From the NCBI GenBank assembly GCA_022563595.1, contig JADFNB010000010.1, forward strand, positions 23,108 through 87,107: 64,000 nt of DNA, given 5' to 3'. Positions 30,900 through 40,199 of this stretch are shown here, one piece after another; the first letter of the stretch is position 1; every line of letters starts with the position of its first letter. The stretch comes from Gemmatimonadota bacterium (GTDB lineage: Bacteria; Gemmatimonadota; Gemmatimonadetes; Gemmatimonadales; GWC2-71-9). The notes under the pieces were generated by a model that was given only the letters and a program-made list of their open reading frames with translations, had not been told where the DNA came from and did no database searches. The position numbers and the translations under genes were made by a program.

Positions 30900-32335
30900 C
30901 GCAAGACGCCCGCTACGAATCGCCCCTCACGTCCCGTTATGCTTCTCCAACCATGCAACGGCTCTGGAGCGCGGAGCACCGCGCCGGGCTGTGGCGGCGC
31001 CTCTGGCTCGCGTTGGCTGAGGAAGAACGGCGCCTCGGCGTGGACATTCCGGACGCCGCCGTCGTCGAGATGCGCGGGCATCTGGACGACGCGGATCTTG
31101 CGGCTGTGCGGGAACATGAGCGACGCCTGCGTCACGATGTCATGGCGCATATCCATCATTTTGCCGACCAGGCGCCCCAAGCTCGCCCCTACTTGCATCT
31201 CGGCGCGACGAGTTGCTTCGTCACCGACAACGCGGACCTGTTGGTGATGCGGGAGGCGATGCGACTCCTGTTGGGGCGACTGGTGGCAGTCCTCCGGGCG
31301 CTGCGCGGGCAGGTGCTTCGCTATAGCGATCTCCCAACGGTCGCGTATACCCACTTCCAGCCCGCGCAACTGACCACGGTGGGCAAACGCGCGGCACTCT
31401 GGGCGCATGACTTTGCGCTCGATGCGTCGGTCCTGAAGGAGCTGATCGCCACGCTCCCGTTCCGCGGCTGCAAGGGTACCACGGGGACGCAGGCCAGCTT
31501 TCTCGAGCTGTTCGATGGTGACGAGGGAAAGGTCAGGGAGCTGGATCGGCGGGTGGCCGGGGCGTTCGGGTTCGACGGCGCTGTACCGGTGAGCGGGCAG
31601 ACCTACACGCGCAAAGTCGACTCACGGATTCTGGACGCGTGGAGTGGAATCGCGCAGTCCGCGTCGAAATTCGGTACCGACCTCCGGTTGCTGCAGCACG
31701 AGGGAGAGGTGTTGGAACCGGCCGAGACGGAGCAAGTTGGTTCGAGCGCCATGCCGTACAAGCGCAATCCGATGCGCGCCGAGCGCATGTGCGGCCTGGC
31801 CCGGTACGTGATGGCGTTGCGCGAAAATACGGCGTACACCGCCGCGACACAGTGGTTGGAGCGCACGCTGGATGACAGCGCCAACCGGCGGCTTACATTG
31901 CCGGAGGCGGCGCTGGGGAGCGACGCGATCCTGATCCTGGCCACGAACCTTGCAGCAGGGATGGAGGTGCGCGAAGCGACGGTGGCGCGTAACGTGGAGC
32001 GGGTGATGCCGTTGATGGCCACGGAACGCTGGCTGATGCTGGGGGTGAAGCACGGCGGTGACCGCCAGACACTCCACGAGGTCATCCGTACCCACAGCCT
32101 GGCGGCGCGCGATGCGGTGGAGGCGGGCGGGCCGAATATGCTGCTCGACCGGCTGGCCGCCGATCCGGCCTTCGCGGCCGTCGATGCCGCTGGGTTGCGC
32201 ACCGAACTCGATCCGCGGCGCTACATCGGGCGGGCGCCGAGTCAGGTGGTGGAGTTCGTCGAGGAGAGACTGGATCCGCTCCTCGCGTCGCTGGAGTCCT
32301 ATGAGATCACCGATAACGCCGGGGTGACCGTTTGA
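30896..32335 (+). CDS. purB: Adenylosuccinate lyase
   Basis: 479 residues of the fumarase/aspartase superfamily. Signature loop [14 protein letters not shown] contains the catalytic Ser. [14 protein letters not shown] and [14 protein letters not shown] fit the PurB group. It catalyses two fumarate-releasing steps, in IMP synthesis and in AMP synthesis. Starts in an ATGA overlap with the protease gene and ends in a TTGA overlap with purC. Confidence 0.95.
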   Translation: MTQDARYESPLTSRYASPTMQRLWSAEHRAGLWRRLWLALAEEERRLGVDIPDAAVVEMRGHLDDADLAAVREHERRLRHDVMAHIHHFADQAPQARPYLHLGATSCFVTDNADLLVMREAMRLLLGRLVAVLRALRGQVLRYSDLPTVAYTHFQPAQLTTVGKRAALWAHDFALDASVLKELIATLPFRGCKGTTGTQASFLELFDGDEGKVRELDRRVAGAFGFDGAVPVSGQTYTRKVDSRILDAWSGIAQSASKFGTDLRLLQHEGEVLEPAETEQVGSSAMPYKRNPMRAERMCGLARYVMALRENTAYTAATQWLERTLDDSANRRLTLPEAALGSDAILILATNLAAGMEVREATVARNVERVMPLMATERWLMLGVKHGGDRQTLHEVIRTHSLAARDAVEAGGPNMLLDRLAADPAFAAVDAAGLRTELDPRRYIGRAPSQVVEFVEERLDPLLASLESYEITDNAGVTV

Positions 32336-33255
32336 CCGACGCCACCGTTTCCCAGACGACGCTGCCGCTCCCGTTGGTTCGCCGCGGCAAAGTGCGCGAG
32401 GTCTACGCCGTCGACGAGCACGCGCTGCTGCTGGTCGCCTCCGATCGCGTCAGCGCGTTCGACGTCGTGCTTCCCAACTCCGTTCCCGGGAAAGGGGCTG
32501 TGCTCACCCAGATGAGCGCGTTCTGGTTCCGGGAGCTGAGCAGCGTCGTCCCCAACCATTTTCTCTCGGCCGATGTCGAGGAGATCCTCGAACGCGTCCC
32601 TTCGCTCGCGGAGTACCGCAGCGAGATCGCCGGACGCACGATGTTGTGCCGGCGCACGGCTCCGCTGCCGGTTGAGTGCGTGGTGCGCGGGTACCTCTCG
32701 GGGTCGGCGTGGGCCGAGTACGCCCAGTCTGGCACGCTCGCGGGTGCACCGCTGCCAGCGGGGTTGGTCGAGAGTGAGCAGCTGGATCCGCCGATCTTCT
32801 CGCCGGCGACGAAGGCGGAGGTGGGGCACGACGAGAACATCACCTTCCAGCGGATGTGCGAGATCGTCGGCGCGGAGACCGGAGCGCGGCTGCGGGACGC
32901 CAGCCTAGCCCTATATGCTGAGGGGAGGGACCGGGCCGGGGAGCGCGCCATCATCATCGCCGACACGAAATTCGAGTTCGGCCGCACCGAAGATGGGACG
33001 TTGTTGTTGATCGACGAGCTACTGACACCGGATTCGTCGCGCTTCTGGCCTGCCGACCGGTACGAGCCGGGGAGGGGCCAACCAAGCTTCGATAAGCAGC
33101 CGCTGCGTGACTACTTGGCCGGCCTGAAGCGCGACGGGCGGTGGGACGGCAACACGCCGGTGCCGTTGCCGGCTGACGTGGTCGAGGCAATGAGCCGGCG
33201 CTACCAGGACGTGTTCCGCCGCATCACAGGATCCGCGTTCCCGGAGAGCGCTTGA
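32332..33255 (+). CDS. purC: SAICAR synthetase
   Basis: 307 residues, TTG start in a TTGA overlap. [59 protein letters not shown] and IADTKFEFG are diagnostic. It ligates aspartate to CAIR with ATP. Slightly longer than the ~240-residue bacterial form, closer to the ~300-residue type found in fungi and some bacteria. Confidence 0.95.
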   Translation: MTDATVSQTTLPLPLVRRGKVREVYAVDEHALLLVASDRVSAFDVVLPNSVPGKGAVLTQMSAFWFRELSSVVPNHFLSADVEEILERVPSLAEYRSEIAGRTMLCRRTAPLPVECVVRGYLSGSAWAEYAQSGTLAGAPLPAGLVESEQLDPPIFSPATKAEVGHDENITFQRMCEIVGAETGARLRDASLALYAEGRDRAGERAIIIADTKFEFGRTEDGTLLLIDELLTPDSSRFWPADRYEPGRGQPSFDKQPLRDYLAGLKRDGRWDGNTPVPLPADVVEAMSRRYQDVFRRITGSAFPESA

Positions 33256-33902
33256 AGTTCGCGCCCGAGGGTAGGCCGTTCATCGCGGCCGCTGGCATCA
33301 TCTTCCTCCTGCTGGTCGCGGCGGCGTGGGTCGCGAGCGGTGGTAGCTGGTATGTCCTTCCGGCCCTTTGGTTCCCGGTCGCCGTGTGGATTCCGGCGTT
33401 CTTTCGGAATCCGGACCGCACGGGCCCTCGCGGCGATCACCTGCTCATCGCGCCGGCCGACGGGAGGGTGGTGAGCGTGGTCGAGACAGACGAGCCGGAC
33501 TTCATCGGCGGTCGTGCGATCCGCGTCTCGGTGTTCATGAACGTGTTTGACGTCCATGTGAACCGGCACCCGGTGAGCGGCACCGTAGCATATCGCCACT
33601 ACCGGCCCGGAAAGTTCGTGAACGCATCGCTGGACAAGGCGAGCGCGGACAACGAACAGCTGTCGCTCGGCGTACGGTCGTCGCGCGGCGCCGTGCTCGT
33701 ACGGCAGATCGCCGGGCTCGTCGCGCGCCGCATCGTCGCCGATCCGAAACTTGGGGACGCCGTACACCAGGGCGCACGACTCGGCATGATCCGGTTCGGC
33801 TCGAGGGTCGACACTTTTTTCAGCCCCAAAGCGATACCGACGGTCGGTGTGGGTGATAAGACCCGCGCCGGGGTAACGGTCATCGGGGAGTGGCCGCAAT
33901 GA
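33252..33902 (+). CDS. psd: Phosphatidylserine decarboxylase, short (type II / archaeal-like) form
   Basis: 216 residues, TTG start in overlap with purC. N-terminal membrane segment(s) ([19 protein letters not shown]). [35 protein letters not shown] and the C-terminal [10 protein letters not shown], whose GS is the self-cleavage site forming the pyruvoyl cofactor. Makes phosphatidylethanolamine. It precedes pssA, which supplies its substrate. Confidence 0.94.
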   Translation: MKFAPEGRPFIAAAGIIFLLLVAAAWVASGGSWYVLPALWFPVAVWIPAFFRNPDRTGPRGDHLLIAPADGRVVSVVETDEPDFIGGRAIRVSVFMNVFDVHVNRHPVSGTVAYRHYRPGKFVNASLDKASADNEQLSLGVRSSRGAVLVRQIAGLVARRIVADPKLGDAVHQGARLGMIRFGSRVDTFFSPKAIPTVGVGDKTRAGVTVIGEWPQ

Positions 33903-34714
33903 CACAACGACGCCGTTCGCGGCAGGGAGTCCGCCGCGTAGTGGTCGTGGTTCCGAGCATCTTCACGCTCGCTAACCTGTTCTTCGGGATCTGGTCGATC
34001 GCGCTCGTCTCGCAAGGACACTTCTACCGGGCGAGTTGGTACATCGTTATCGCGGGCGTGCTCGACATGCTCGACGGTCGCGTCGCCCGCATGAGCAAGA
34101 CGGGAACGCGCTTCGGGGCGGAGTTGGACTCACTGGTAGACATGGTGAGCTTCGGCGTGGCCCCGGCGGTGCTCATCTATCACGTCGTCTTCTCGGCACG
34201 GGGCGACTTCTCCTGGGTGTTCTCGTATGCATTCGTCGTCTGCGTGGCGCTCCGCCTCGCGCGGTACAATGCGGGGGACGCCGGGCACGAGACCGGGGGA
34301 CCGTTTCGCGGTCTGCCGTCGCCCGCGGCCGGCATGACCTTGGCGACTTACTTTCCGTTCACTCAGACGGAGTTCTACCAGACTCAGCTCCAGGCGCTAC
34401 CGTGGTCTCAACTCGTCATTTTCCTGACCCTGGCACTGGGCCTGGCGATGGTAAGCTCGATCGAGTACGCCCGGGCTCCCCGCATCGGTTTCAGGACGGC
34501 ACGCGGCGTTGCGGGACTCGCCGTGAACCTCGTGGTTGTGGCGTTCGGTATTTGGAACCGGGATATCTTCTTCTTTCCGCTTGGCCTGGCCTACCTGACC
34601 TACGGGATGGCGCGCCAGGCGTTCTTCGGTGTCACGGAGCGCGCCGGAGCGCCTGTCAGTGACGACGACGAGGACCGGCCGCCGGTAACCCTCGTTTCGA
34701 AGCGGAAGGCGTAG
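33899..34714 (+). CDS. pssA: CDP-diacylglycerol--serine O-phosphatidyltransferase
   Basis: About 271 residues from the ATG at 33899 (ATGA overlap with psd). The CDP-alcohol phosphotransferase signature is present as DGRVARMSKTGTRFG followed by AELDSLVDMVSFG. Several membrane helices surround it (FTLANLFFGIWSIALV, LVIFLTLALGLAMV). Condenses CDP-diacylglycerol and serine. Pairs with psd as a phospholipid unit embedded between purine genes. Confidence 0.94.
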   Translation: MTQRRRSRQGVRRVVVVVPSIFTLANLFFGIWSIALVSQGHFYRASWYIVIAGVLDMLDGRVARMSKTGTRFGAELDSLVDMVSFGVAPAVLIYHVVFSARGDFSWVFSYAFVVCVALRLARYNAGDAGHETGGPFRGLPSPAAGMTLATYFPFTQTEFYQTQLQALPWSQLVIFLTLALGLAMVSSIEYARAPRIGFRTARGVAGLAVNLVVVAFGIWNRDIFFFPLGLAYLTYGMARQAFFGVTERAGAPVSDDDEDRPPVTLVSKRKA

Positions 34715-34972
34715 ATGACCAGGTACCGGGTAGACATTCGCGTTCTGCCGCGCCCCGCACTGCTCGACCCCCAGGGAAAGGCGGTGCAACACGCGCTTGC
34801 GGCGCTGGGCTTCGCGGGCGTGGACGACGTGCGGGTGGGGAAAGCGCTTTCGCTAGCGGTGGAGGCGCGCGATACCGCAGCTGCCGAGCGGGAGGCACAC
34901 GCGATGTGCGAGCGGCTGTTGGCTAACCCGGTCACGGAGGATTTCGTCATCTCGGTGGTGGGTGAGATGTGA
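34715..34972 (+). CDS. purS: Phosphoribosylformylglycinamidine synthase, PurS subunit
   Basis: 85 residues. YRVDIRVLPRPALLDPQGKAV, ALGFAGVDDVRVGKAL and the C-terminal LLANPVTEDFVI are PurS hallmarks. It bridges PurL and PurQ in the three-protein FGAM synthase. It starts on the base after the pssA stop. Confidence 0.95.
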   Translation: MTRYRVDIRVLPRPALLDPQGKAVQHALAALGFAGVDDVRVGKALSLAVEARDTAAAEREAHAMCERLLANPVTEDFVISVVGEM

Positions 34973-35655
34973 TGCGGGTCGCGGTGGTGCGGTTCCCGGG
35001 GTCCAATTGCGACTTGGATGCGCTGCGGGCCGCGGCACGAGCCGGCGCGGACGCGTTCTTCGTGTGGCATCGCGAGCGCGACCTGGGACAGGCAGATGCC
35101 GTGTTGCTTCCGGGCGGCTTTGCGTACGGCGATTATCTGCGGGCCGGGGCCATCGCCCGATTCAGCCCCGTGATGGCGGCCGTCGAGGAGCACGCGCGGG
35201 CCGGTGGGCCGGTGCTCGGGATTTGCAACGGATTCCAGGTGCTGTGTGAGGCGGGACTGCTTCCCGGCGCCTTGATGCGCAACGCCGGGCTGCGGTTCGT
35301 CTCACGGCCGGTGGCGGTGCGCGTCGAGATGACCGACACGCCGTTCACGTCGGCCTACTCAAAAAGTGCTATTATTAAGCTACCGGTTGCGCACGGCGAA
35401 GGCCGGTACGTTGCAGCGCCGTCGGTGCTGCAGGTGCTCGAGGATGAAGAGCGCGTCGTGTTGCGCTACGTCGGAACGAATCCCAACGGTTCGGCGCGCG
35501 ACATCGCGGGAATCGTGAACCGGGAGCGGAACGTCGTAGGCATCATGCCGCACCCGGAGCGCGTTGCGGACCCCGCGGTCGGGCCCACACCGGGCGCGGG
35601 AGTGTTCACGTCGGTGGTGCAGTGTGTTGAGCTGCTCGGAGGAGGCACGGCATGA
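34972..35655 (+). CDS. purQ: Phosphoribosylformylglycinamidine synthase, glutaminase subunit PurQ
   Basis: 227 residues, class I glutamine amidotransferase feeding ammonia to PurL. ATG at 34972 shares its A with the purS TGA (an in-frame GTG lies one codon earlier). VVRFPGSNCD, the nucleophile Cys in LGICNGFQVL and the His/Glu pair in MPHPER are visible. Confidence 0.96.
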   Translation: MRVAVVRFPGSNCDLDALRAAARAGADAFFVWHRERDLGQADAVLLPGGFAYGDYLRAGAIARFSPVMAAVEEHARAGGPVLGICNGFQVLCEAGLLPGALMRNAGLRFVSRPVAVRVEMTDTPFTSAYSKSAIIKLPVAHGEGRYVAAPSVLQVLEDEERVVLRYVGTNPNGSARDIAGIVNRERNVVGIMPHPERVADPAVGPTPGAGVFTSVVQCVELLGGGTA

Positions 35656-36179
35656 ATTGGCGCATGTTGACAGCCACCGCGTTACTCAGTGCGGCGGTGA
35701 CCGGTTGCGACAGTATTCCCTTCCTCGGCAAGTCGGATGCCCCGGATACCACGCAGACCGCCGTGCAGCCGGCGGCGGCCGATACCGGAGCGGTGGCGGT
35801 GGCCCTGCCCGCGCCGCCTCCCCAACGGCAGCAGGCGCCCGCCGTACGACCGGTCGCTGTGGCCCCCCTGCTCGTGGATGAACCGTGGACCCCGACCGAT
35901 ACGGGGACGGTGGACCCGGGCATGAGCCTCGATCAGGTGATCGCCATATGGGGAGAGCCGGTGACGGAGCGCGCCATCGGGAACTGGACCTACCTGTATT
36001 ACCGGAACGGCTGTGAGGTCACGTGCGGAACGTTCGATGTCGTGTTCCTGATGGGCGATCAGGTGGTTGACGCGATCGTACGCTGGCCCGGTCACAATTA
36101 TGCCGGTACTTCGTCGTCTCCCCCCTACCGGCTGGCCGAGCCGACCCTGCCGGGTGCACCGGGTGGAACGACGGGCTGA
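35652..36179 (+). CDS. Lipoprotein with BamE/OmlA-like fold, unknown role
   Basis: 175 residues. Lipobox LSAAVTGC at residues ~13-20, then a Pro/Ala/Gln-rich linker to about residue 80. A compact domain GMSLDQVIAIWGEPVTERAI follows, then WTYLYYRNGCEV and FDVVFLMGDQVVDAIVRW. The GMS-x-DQV-x-x-x-W/LGEP pattern resembles SmpA/OmlA (BamE) domains. It overlaps purQ by 4 bases, so it is translated with the purine genes although it looks like an envelope protein. Assignment to the fold is moderate. Confidence 0.6.
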   Translation: MNWRMLTATALLSAAVTGCDSIPFLGKSDAPDTTQTAVQPAAADTGAVAVALPAPPPQRQQAPAVRPVAVAPLLVDEPWTPTDTGTVDPGMSLDQVIAIWGEPVTERAIGNWTYLYYRNGCEVTCGTFDVVFLMGDQVVDAIVRWPGHNYAGTSSSPPYRLAEPTLPGAPGGTTG

Positions 36180-36183
36180 TGCC

Positions 36184-36516
36184 ATGACCGACAAACCGAG
36201 CAAGAACGAGGAAGAGTACTTCGTGCTGCGGGAGGCTGAGAACCTCAGGGAGCGCCGCGCTGCGGCGGCCGCCAGTGCGAGAGAAGCCGAGCGCCGCGAC
36301 CACTACATGAAATGTCCCAAGTGCGGTGCCGACCTGCACACCGAGATGTACCGCAGCATCCAGGTCGATCGCTGCCCGGAGTGCGACGGCATCTGGTTCG
36401 ATGCCGGCGAGGCCGAGCAGCTCGTTGCGGAGAACGAGCGCACGGGCGTTGCCGGACTCTTCGCGGCTATCGTCCAGGGGGTAGGCCGCCCCTCCCGAGC
36501 CACTCCCAAGGAATGA
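36184..36516 (+). CDS. zf-TFIIB zinc-ribbon protein
   Basis: 110 residues from the ATG at 36184. A charged helical N-terminal region precedes the zinc ribbon: [10 protein letters not shown] with [16 protein letters not shown]. The four Cys, spaced as CxxC...CxxC, should bind one zinc, and [10 protein letters not shown] is the conserved tail of the zf-TFIIB group. Function unknown. Placed between purQ/lipoprotein and purL, with an ATGA overlap to purL. Confidence 0.8.
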   Translation: MTDKPSKNEEEYFVLREAENLRERRAAAAASAREAERRDHYMKCPKCGADLHTEMYRSIQVDRCPECDGIWFDAGEAEQLVAENERTGVAGLFAAIVQGVGRPSRATPKE

Positions 36517-38798
36517 CCAGGTCACGGGTCGAGGCCTTCCCGGGCGACCCGCCGATCACCGCCGACCTCGCGCGTGAACATGGCCTGAACGACGAGGAGT
36601 TGCGGCGGATCAGGGCCATGCTAGGGCGCGATCCGTCTCTGACCGAACTGGGCGTCTTCTCCGCTCTGTGGAGCGAGCACTGTTCCTACAAGCATTCGAA
36701 GCCAGTTCTGGCACTGTTCCCGACCACGGGCCGACACGTCGTCCAGGGGCCGGGCGAGAATGCGGGCGTGCTTTCGTTGGGTGATGGCTGGGCCGTGGCC
36801 TTCAAGATCGAGTCCCACAACCACCCGTCCGCGGTCGAGCCATATCAGGGCGCGGCGACCGGAGCGGGCGGCATTCTGCGCGACGTGTTCACCATGGGCG
36901 CGCGGCCGGTTGCGTTGCTCAACAGCCTGCGGTTCGGGCCGTTGAGCGACGCGCACAACCGATATCTGTTTGCCGGCGTGGTCCGCGGGATCGGGGATTA
37001 CGGCAACTGCGTCGGCGTCCCCACCGTGGGCGGCGATGTCGACTTCGCGCCGTGCTACAGCGGGAACCCGCTGGTCAATGCGATGTGCGTCGGGCTGCTG
37101 CGGGAAGACGATCTGATCCGGGCGGCGGCGAGCGGGGTTGGGAACGTTCTGATCGCGCTAGGCTCTCGCACCGGGCGGGACGGGATCCACGGCGCGTCTT
37201 TTGCATCCGAGGAACTCACGGAGGCGAGCGAGGAACGCCGACCGCAGGTCCAGGTAGGGGACCCGTTCACGGAGAAGTTGCTCTTGGAAGCGAGCCTCGA
37301 GCTGATCGCGTCGGGCCACATCGTGGCGATCCAGGACATGGGCGCCGCCGGGATCACATCTTCGTCGGCGGAGATGGCCGCGCGCGGCGGTGTGGGTGTG
37401 GAGATGGATACGGCCCTGGTCCCGACACGCGAGCCCGGAATGTCCCCGTACGAAATACTGCTTTCGGAATCCCAGGAACGAATGCTGGTCGTGGCGTTGC
37501 CCGACCGCGTGGACGAAGTGCAGGCGATTGCGGCGAAATGGGAACTCGAAGCGACCGCCATCGGCCGGGTCACCGATGACGGTATGTTCCGCGTCCGTCA
37601 CGGCGGGAGGGTGGTAGCCGAGATCCCGGGTCGTCAGCTGCTGGAGGCCTGTCCGGTCTATACTCCCGAGGCGAGGGAAGATCCAGAGATCGCCGTGCTC
37701 CGACGGCAGACGCCCAGCACCCCCGATCCGGAACCGGAGGAGGCCCTAATTGGCCTCCTGGGCGCGCCGCCGGTCGCTAGCAAGCGCTGGGTCTACCAAC
37801 AGTATGACTCGACCGTGCAGGCCGGGACGGTGACGGGACCGGGCGGCGACGCCGCCGTAGTGCTCGTCCCGGGCACGAAACGCGGGATCGCGTTGGCGAC
37901 GGACTGCAATGCGCGCTACGTCTTCCTCGACCCGTACGAAGGTGGGAAAGCGGCTGTGGCCGAGGCGGCCCGCAACGTGGCCTGCACGGGCGCGCGGCCG
38001 ATCGGCATCACCAATTGCCTGAATTTCGGTAATCCCGAACGGGCCGAGGTCTACTTTCAGTTCCGGGAAGCGTGTCGCGGGATCGGAGACGCCTGCCGAG
38101 TGCTCGAGACGCCGGTCACCGGCGGGAACGTCTCGTTCTACAACGAGAGCCCCACGGGCGCGATCTACCCCACGCCCGTGATCGGCATGGTGGGACTGCT
38201 CGAGGATGTGTCCCGGACGGTGGAGTCCCACTTTGCAGCCACGGGCGATGTGATCATTCTACTCGGCGCGACGCACGGCCATCTTGGTGGGTCGTCCTAC
38301 TGGGCTCATGTACTGGAGGAGGTCGTGGGCTCACCACCTCCGGTGGACCTGGCGGCCGAGCGGCGACTGGTGTACCTGCTGGTGGCACTGGCGGAGGATG
38401 AACTGCTGACGGGCGCGCACGATCTGGCCGACGGCGGGTTGGGGATAGCCCTGGCCGAGGCGGCTGCGGGTCCGCCATACGCGCCCGCAGGGTTCGGTGC
38501 CGCGATCGATCTGCAGCCAATCGGTGCCGGGCTGGGAACGCAACAACTCCTGTTCGGAGAGGATCAGGGACGTGCTCTCGTCATGACGAGGCCCGAAAAC
38601 GCCGGGGCGGTTCTGGCGCGAGCGGCTCAGGCCGAGGTGCCAGCTGCGGTCCTGGGCCACGTGACCGATTCAGACGGAACCCTCGAACTGGTGCTTCCGG
38701 AGCATACCGTGCGGCTTGCGGTGGGCCGGATTCGAGATGTGTTCTTCGGCGCGATTGCCGCCGTGATGGAAACGGCGGTCGTCGAGGTGGGGGGATAG
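36513..38798 (+). CDS. purL: Phosphoribosylformylglycinamidine synthase, PurL subunit
   Basis: About 761 residues, the short PurL used with PurS and PurQ. Start ATG 36513 overlaps the zinc-ribbon stop; longer upstream frames are shadows. [55 protein letters not shown] and NCLNFGNPE are diagnostic. ATP-dependent amidation of FGAR to FGAM. Followed 4 bases later by purF. Confidence 0.96.
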   Translation: MTRSRVEAFPGDPPITADLAREHGLNDEELRRIRAMLGRDPSLTELGVFSALWSEHCSYKHSKPVLALFPTTGRHVVQGPGENAGVLSLGDGWAVAFKIESHNHPSAVEPYQGAATGAGGILRDVFTMGARPVALLNSLRFGPLSDAHNRYLFAGVVRGIGDYGNCVGVPTVGGDVDFAPCYSGNPLVNAMCVGLLREDDLIRAAASGVGNVLIALGSRTGRDGIHGASFASEELTEASEERRPQVQVGDPFTEKLLLEASLELIASGHIVAIQDMGAAGITSSSAEMAARGGVGVEMDTALVPTREPGMSPYEILLSESQERMLVVALPDRVDEVQAIAAKWELEATAIGRVTDDGMFRVRHGGRVVAEIPGRQLLEACPVYTPEAREDPEIAVLRRQTPSTPDPEPEEALIGLLGAPPVASKRWVYQQYDSTVQAGTVTGPGGDAAVVLVPGTKRGIALATDCNARYVFLDPYEGGKAAVAEAARNVACTGARPIGITNCLNFGNPERAEVYFQFREACRGIGDACRVLETPVTGGNVSFYNESPTGAIYPTPVIGMVGLLEDVSRTVESHFAATGDVIILLGATHGHLGGSSYWAHVLEEVVGSPPPVDLAAERRLVYLLVALAEDELLTGAHDLADGGLGIALAEAAAGPPYAPAGFGAAIDLQPIGAGLGTQQLLFGEDQGRALVMTRPENAGAVLARAAQAEVPAAVLGHVTDSDGTLELVLPEHTVRLAVGRIRDVFFGAIAAVMETAVVEVGG

Positions 38799-38802
38799 CG
38801 TC

Positions 38803-40197
38803 GTGTGCGGCATCTTCGGTGCGAGCGGTGTCAGCGATGCGGCGCAGGCGACGTACTTGGGGCTGTACGCGCTGCAGCACCGCGGTCAGGAATCGAGCGG
38901 TATCGTAGTGCTGGACCGGGACGGTGCCGTCCGCACGCACCGCGGCATGGGACTTGTTCAGGACGTGTTCTCGCCTGATGTCCTCAGCCGACTCCAGGGT
39001 GACGTCGCGATCGGGCACACGCGATACAGCACCACCGGCAGCTCGGTGCTCGCAAACGCACAGCCCGGCGTCGTGAGCTATCACGCCGGCCCACTGGCGC
39101 TGGCACACAACGGCAACCTCACGAACGCGGCGGAGATACGAGAAGATCTGGTACGACGGGGCTCGATCTTCCAGTCGTCGTCCGATTCCGAGGTGCTCGT
39201 CCACCTGATCGCGCGGTCCGACGCGCGCGCGATCGAAGATCAGATCCGCGATGCGTTGGAGCGGGTGGAGGGCGCCTACACACTGCTGTTGACGGTAGGG
39301 CGCACACTTCACGCGATTATCGATGCCCGCGGATTCCGGCCGCTGGTGCTGGGACGCCTGGGAGACGGCTACGTCCTTGCGTCAGAGACGTGCGCCCTGG
39401 ATATCGTCGGGGCCACCAAGGAACGCGAGCTGGAGCCGGGCGAGTGGCTGAAGATCGAGAACGGTACTGTGACCGATCTGCCGCGCCTGCCGCCGAAGCC
39501 GATACGACGATGCATCTTCGAGCTGGTGTACTTCTCCCGGCCGGACAGCACCGTGTTCGGTCAGTCCGTCGATCAAGTGCGCCGCGCGCTCGGCCGTCAG
39601 CTGGCCATCGAGCATCCGGCTCCGGGCGCCGATTCGGTCTTCTCGGTTCCTGATTCCGCGAACGCCATGGCGCTCGGCTACTCGGAACAGAGCGGGATCA
39701 AGTTGGAGCACGGCCTGATCCGCAACCATTATGTCGGACGGACCTTCATCGATCCCGGGCAGGCAAGCCGAGTCGCCAACGTACGCATAAAGTTCAACCC
39801 GGTCCGGGATGTGATCGACGGCAGAAGCGTCGTCGTAGTGGACGACTCGCTCGTGCGCGGTACCACGTCCCGAGCTCTCGTGCGTATGCTGCGGCAGGCG
39901 GGAGCCCGCGAAGTGCACTTCCGTCTGGCGTCCCCGCCCATCACGGGGTCATGCTACTACGGCATCGACACGCCGACCCGCGACGAACTGATCGCGGCCA
40001 ACAGCACGGTCGATGAGATTCGCGCGCATCTCGGCGTGGACTCTATCGGATACCTGTCACTCGACGCGATGGTCGGTTCCGCGGCGTCGGGTATCACCTA
40101 CTGTCACGCGTGTTTCTCGGGAGACTATCCCACCCGACTCCCGGTGGATTCGTCGCGCCTGGAGAAGCGCACCCCAAGCCGGGTCATTACGGTCTGA
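38803..40197 (+). CDS. purF: Amidophosphoribosyltransferase
   Basis: 464 residues, GTG start. MCGIFGASG puts the N-terminal nucleophile Cys at position 2, exposed after Met removal without a long propeptide. GHTRYSTTG, ALAHNGNLTNA and the PRPP loop VVVVDDSLVRGTTSR are present. CHACFSGDYP near the C-terminus matches the Fe-S-containing subgroup. First committed step of purine synthesis. Confidence 0.96.
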   Translation: MCGIFGASGVSDAAQATYLGLYALQHRGQESSGIVVLDRDGAVRTHRGMGLVQDVFSPDVLSRLQGDVAIGHTRYSTTGSSVLANAQPGVVSYHAGPLALAHNGNLTNAAEIREDLVRRGSIFQSSSDSEVLVHLIARSDARAIEDQIRDALERVEGAYTLLLTVGRTLHAIIDARGFRPLVLGRLGDGYVLASETCALDIVGATKERELEPGEWLKIENGTVTDLPRLPPKPIRRCIFELVYFSRPDSTVFGQSVDQVRRALGRQLAIEHPAPGADSVFSVPDSANAMALGYSEQSGIKLEHGLIRNHYVGRTFIDPGQASRVANVRIKFNPVRDVIDGRSVVVVDDSLVRGTTSRALVRMLRQAGAREVHFRLASPPITGSCYYGIDTPTRDELIAANSTVDEIRAHLGVDSIGYLSLDAMVGSAASGITYCHACFSGDYPTRLPVDSSRLEKRTPSRVITV

Positions 40198-40199
40198 CC

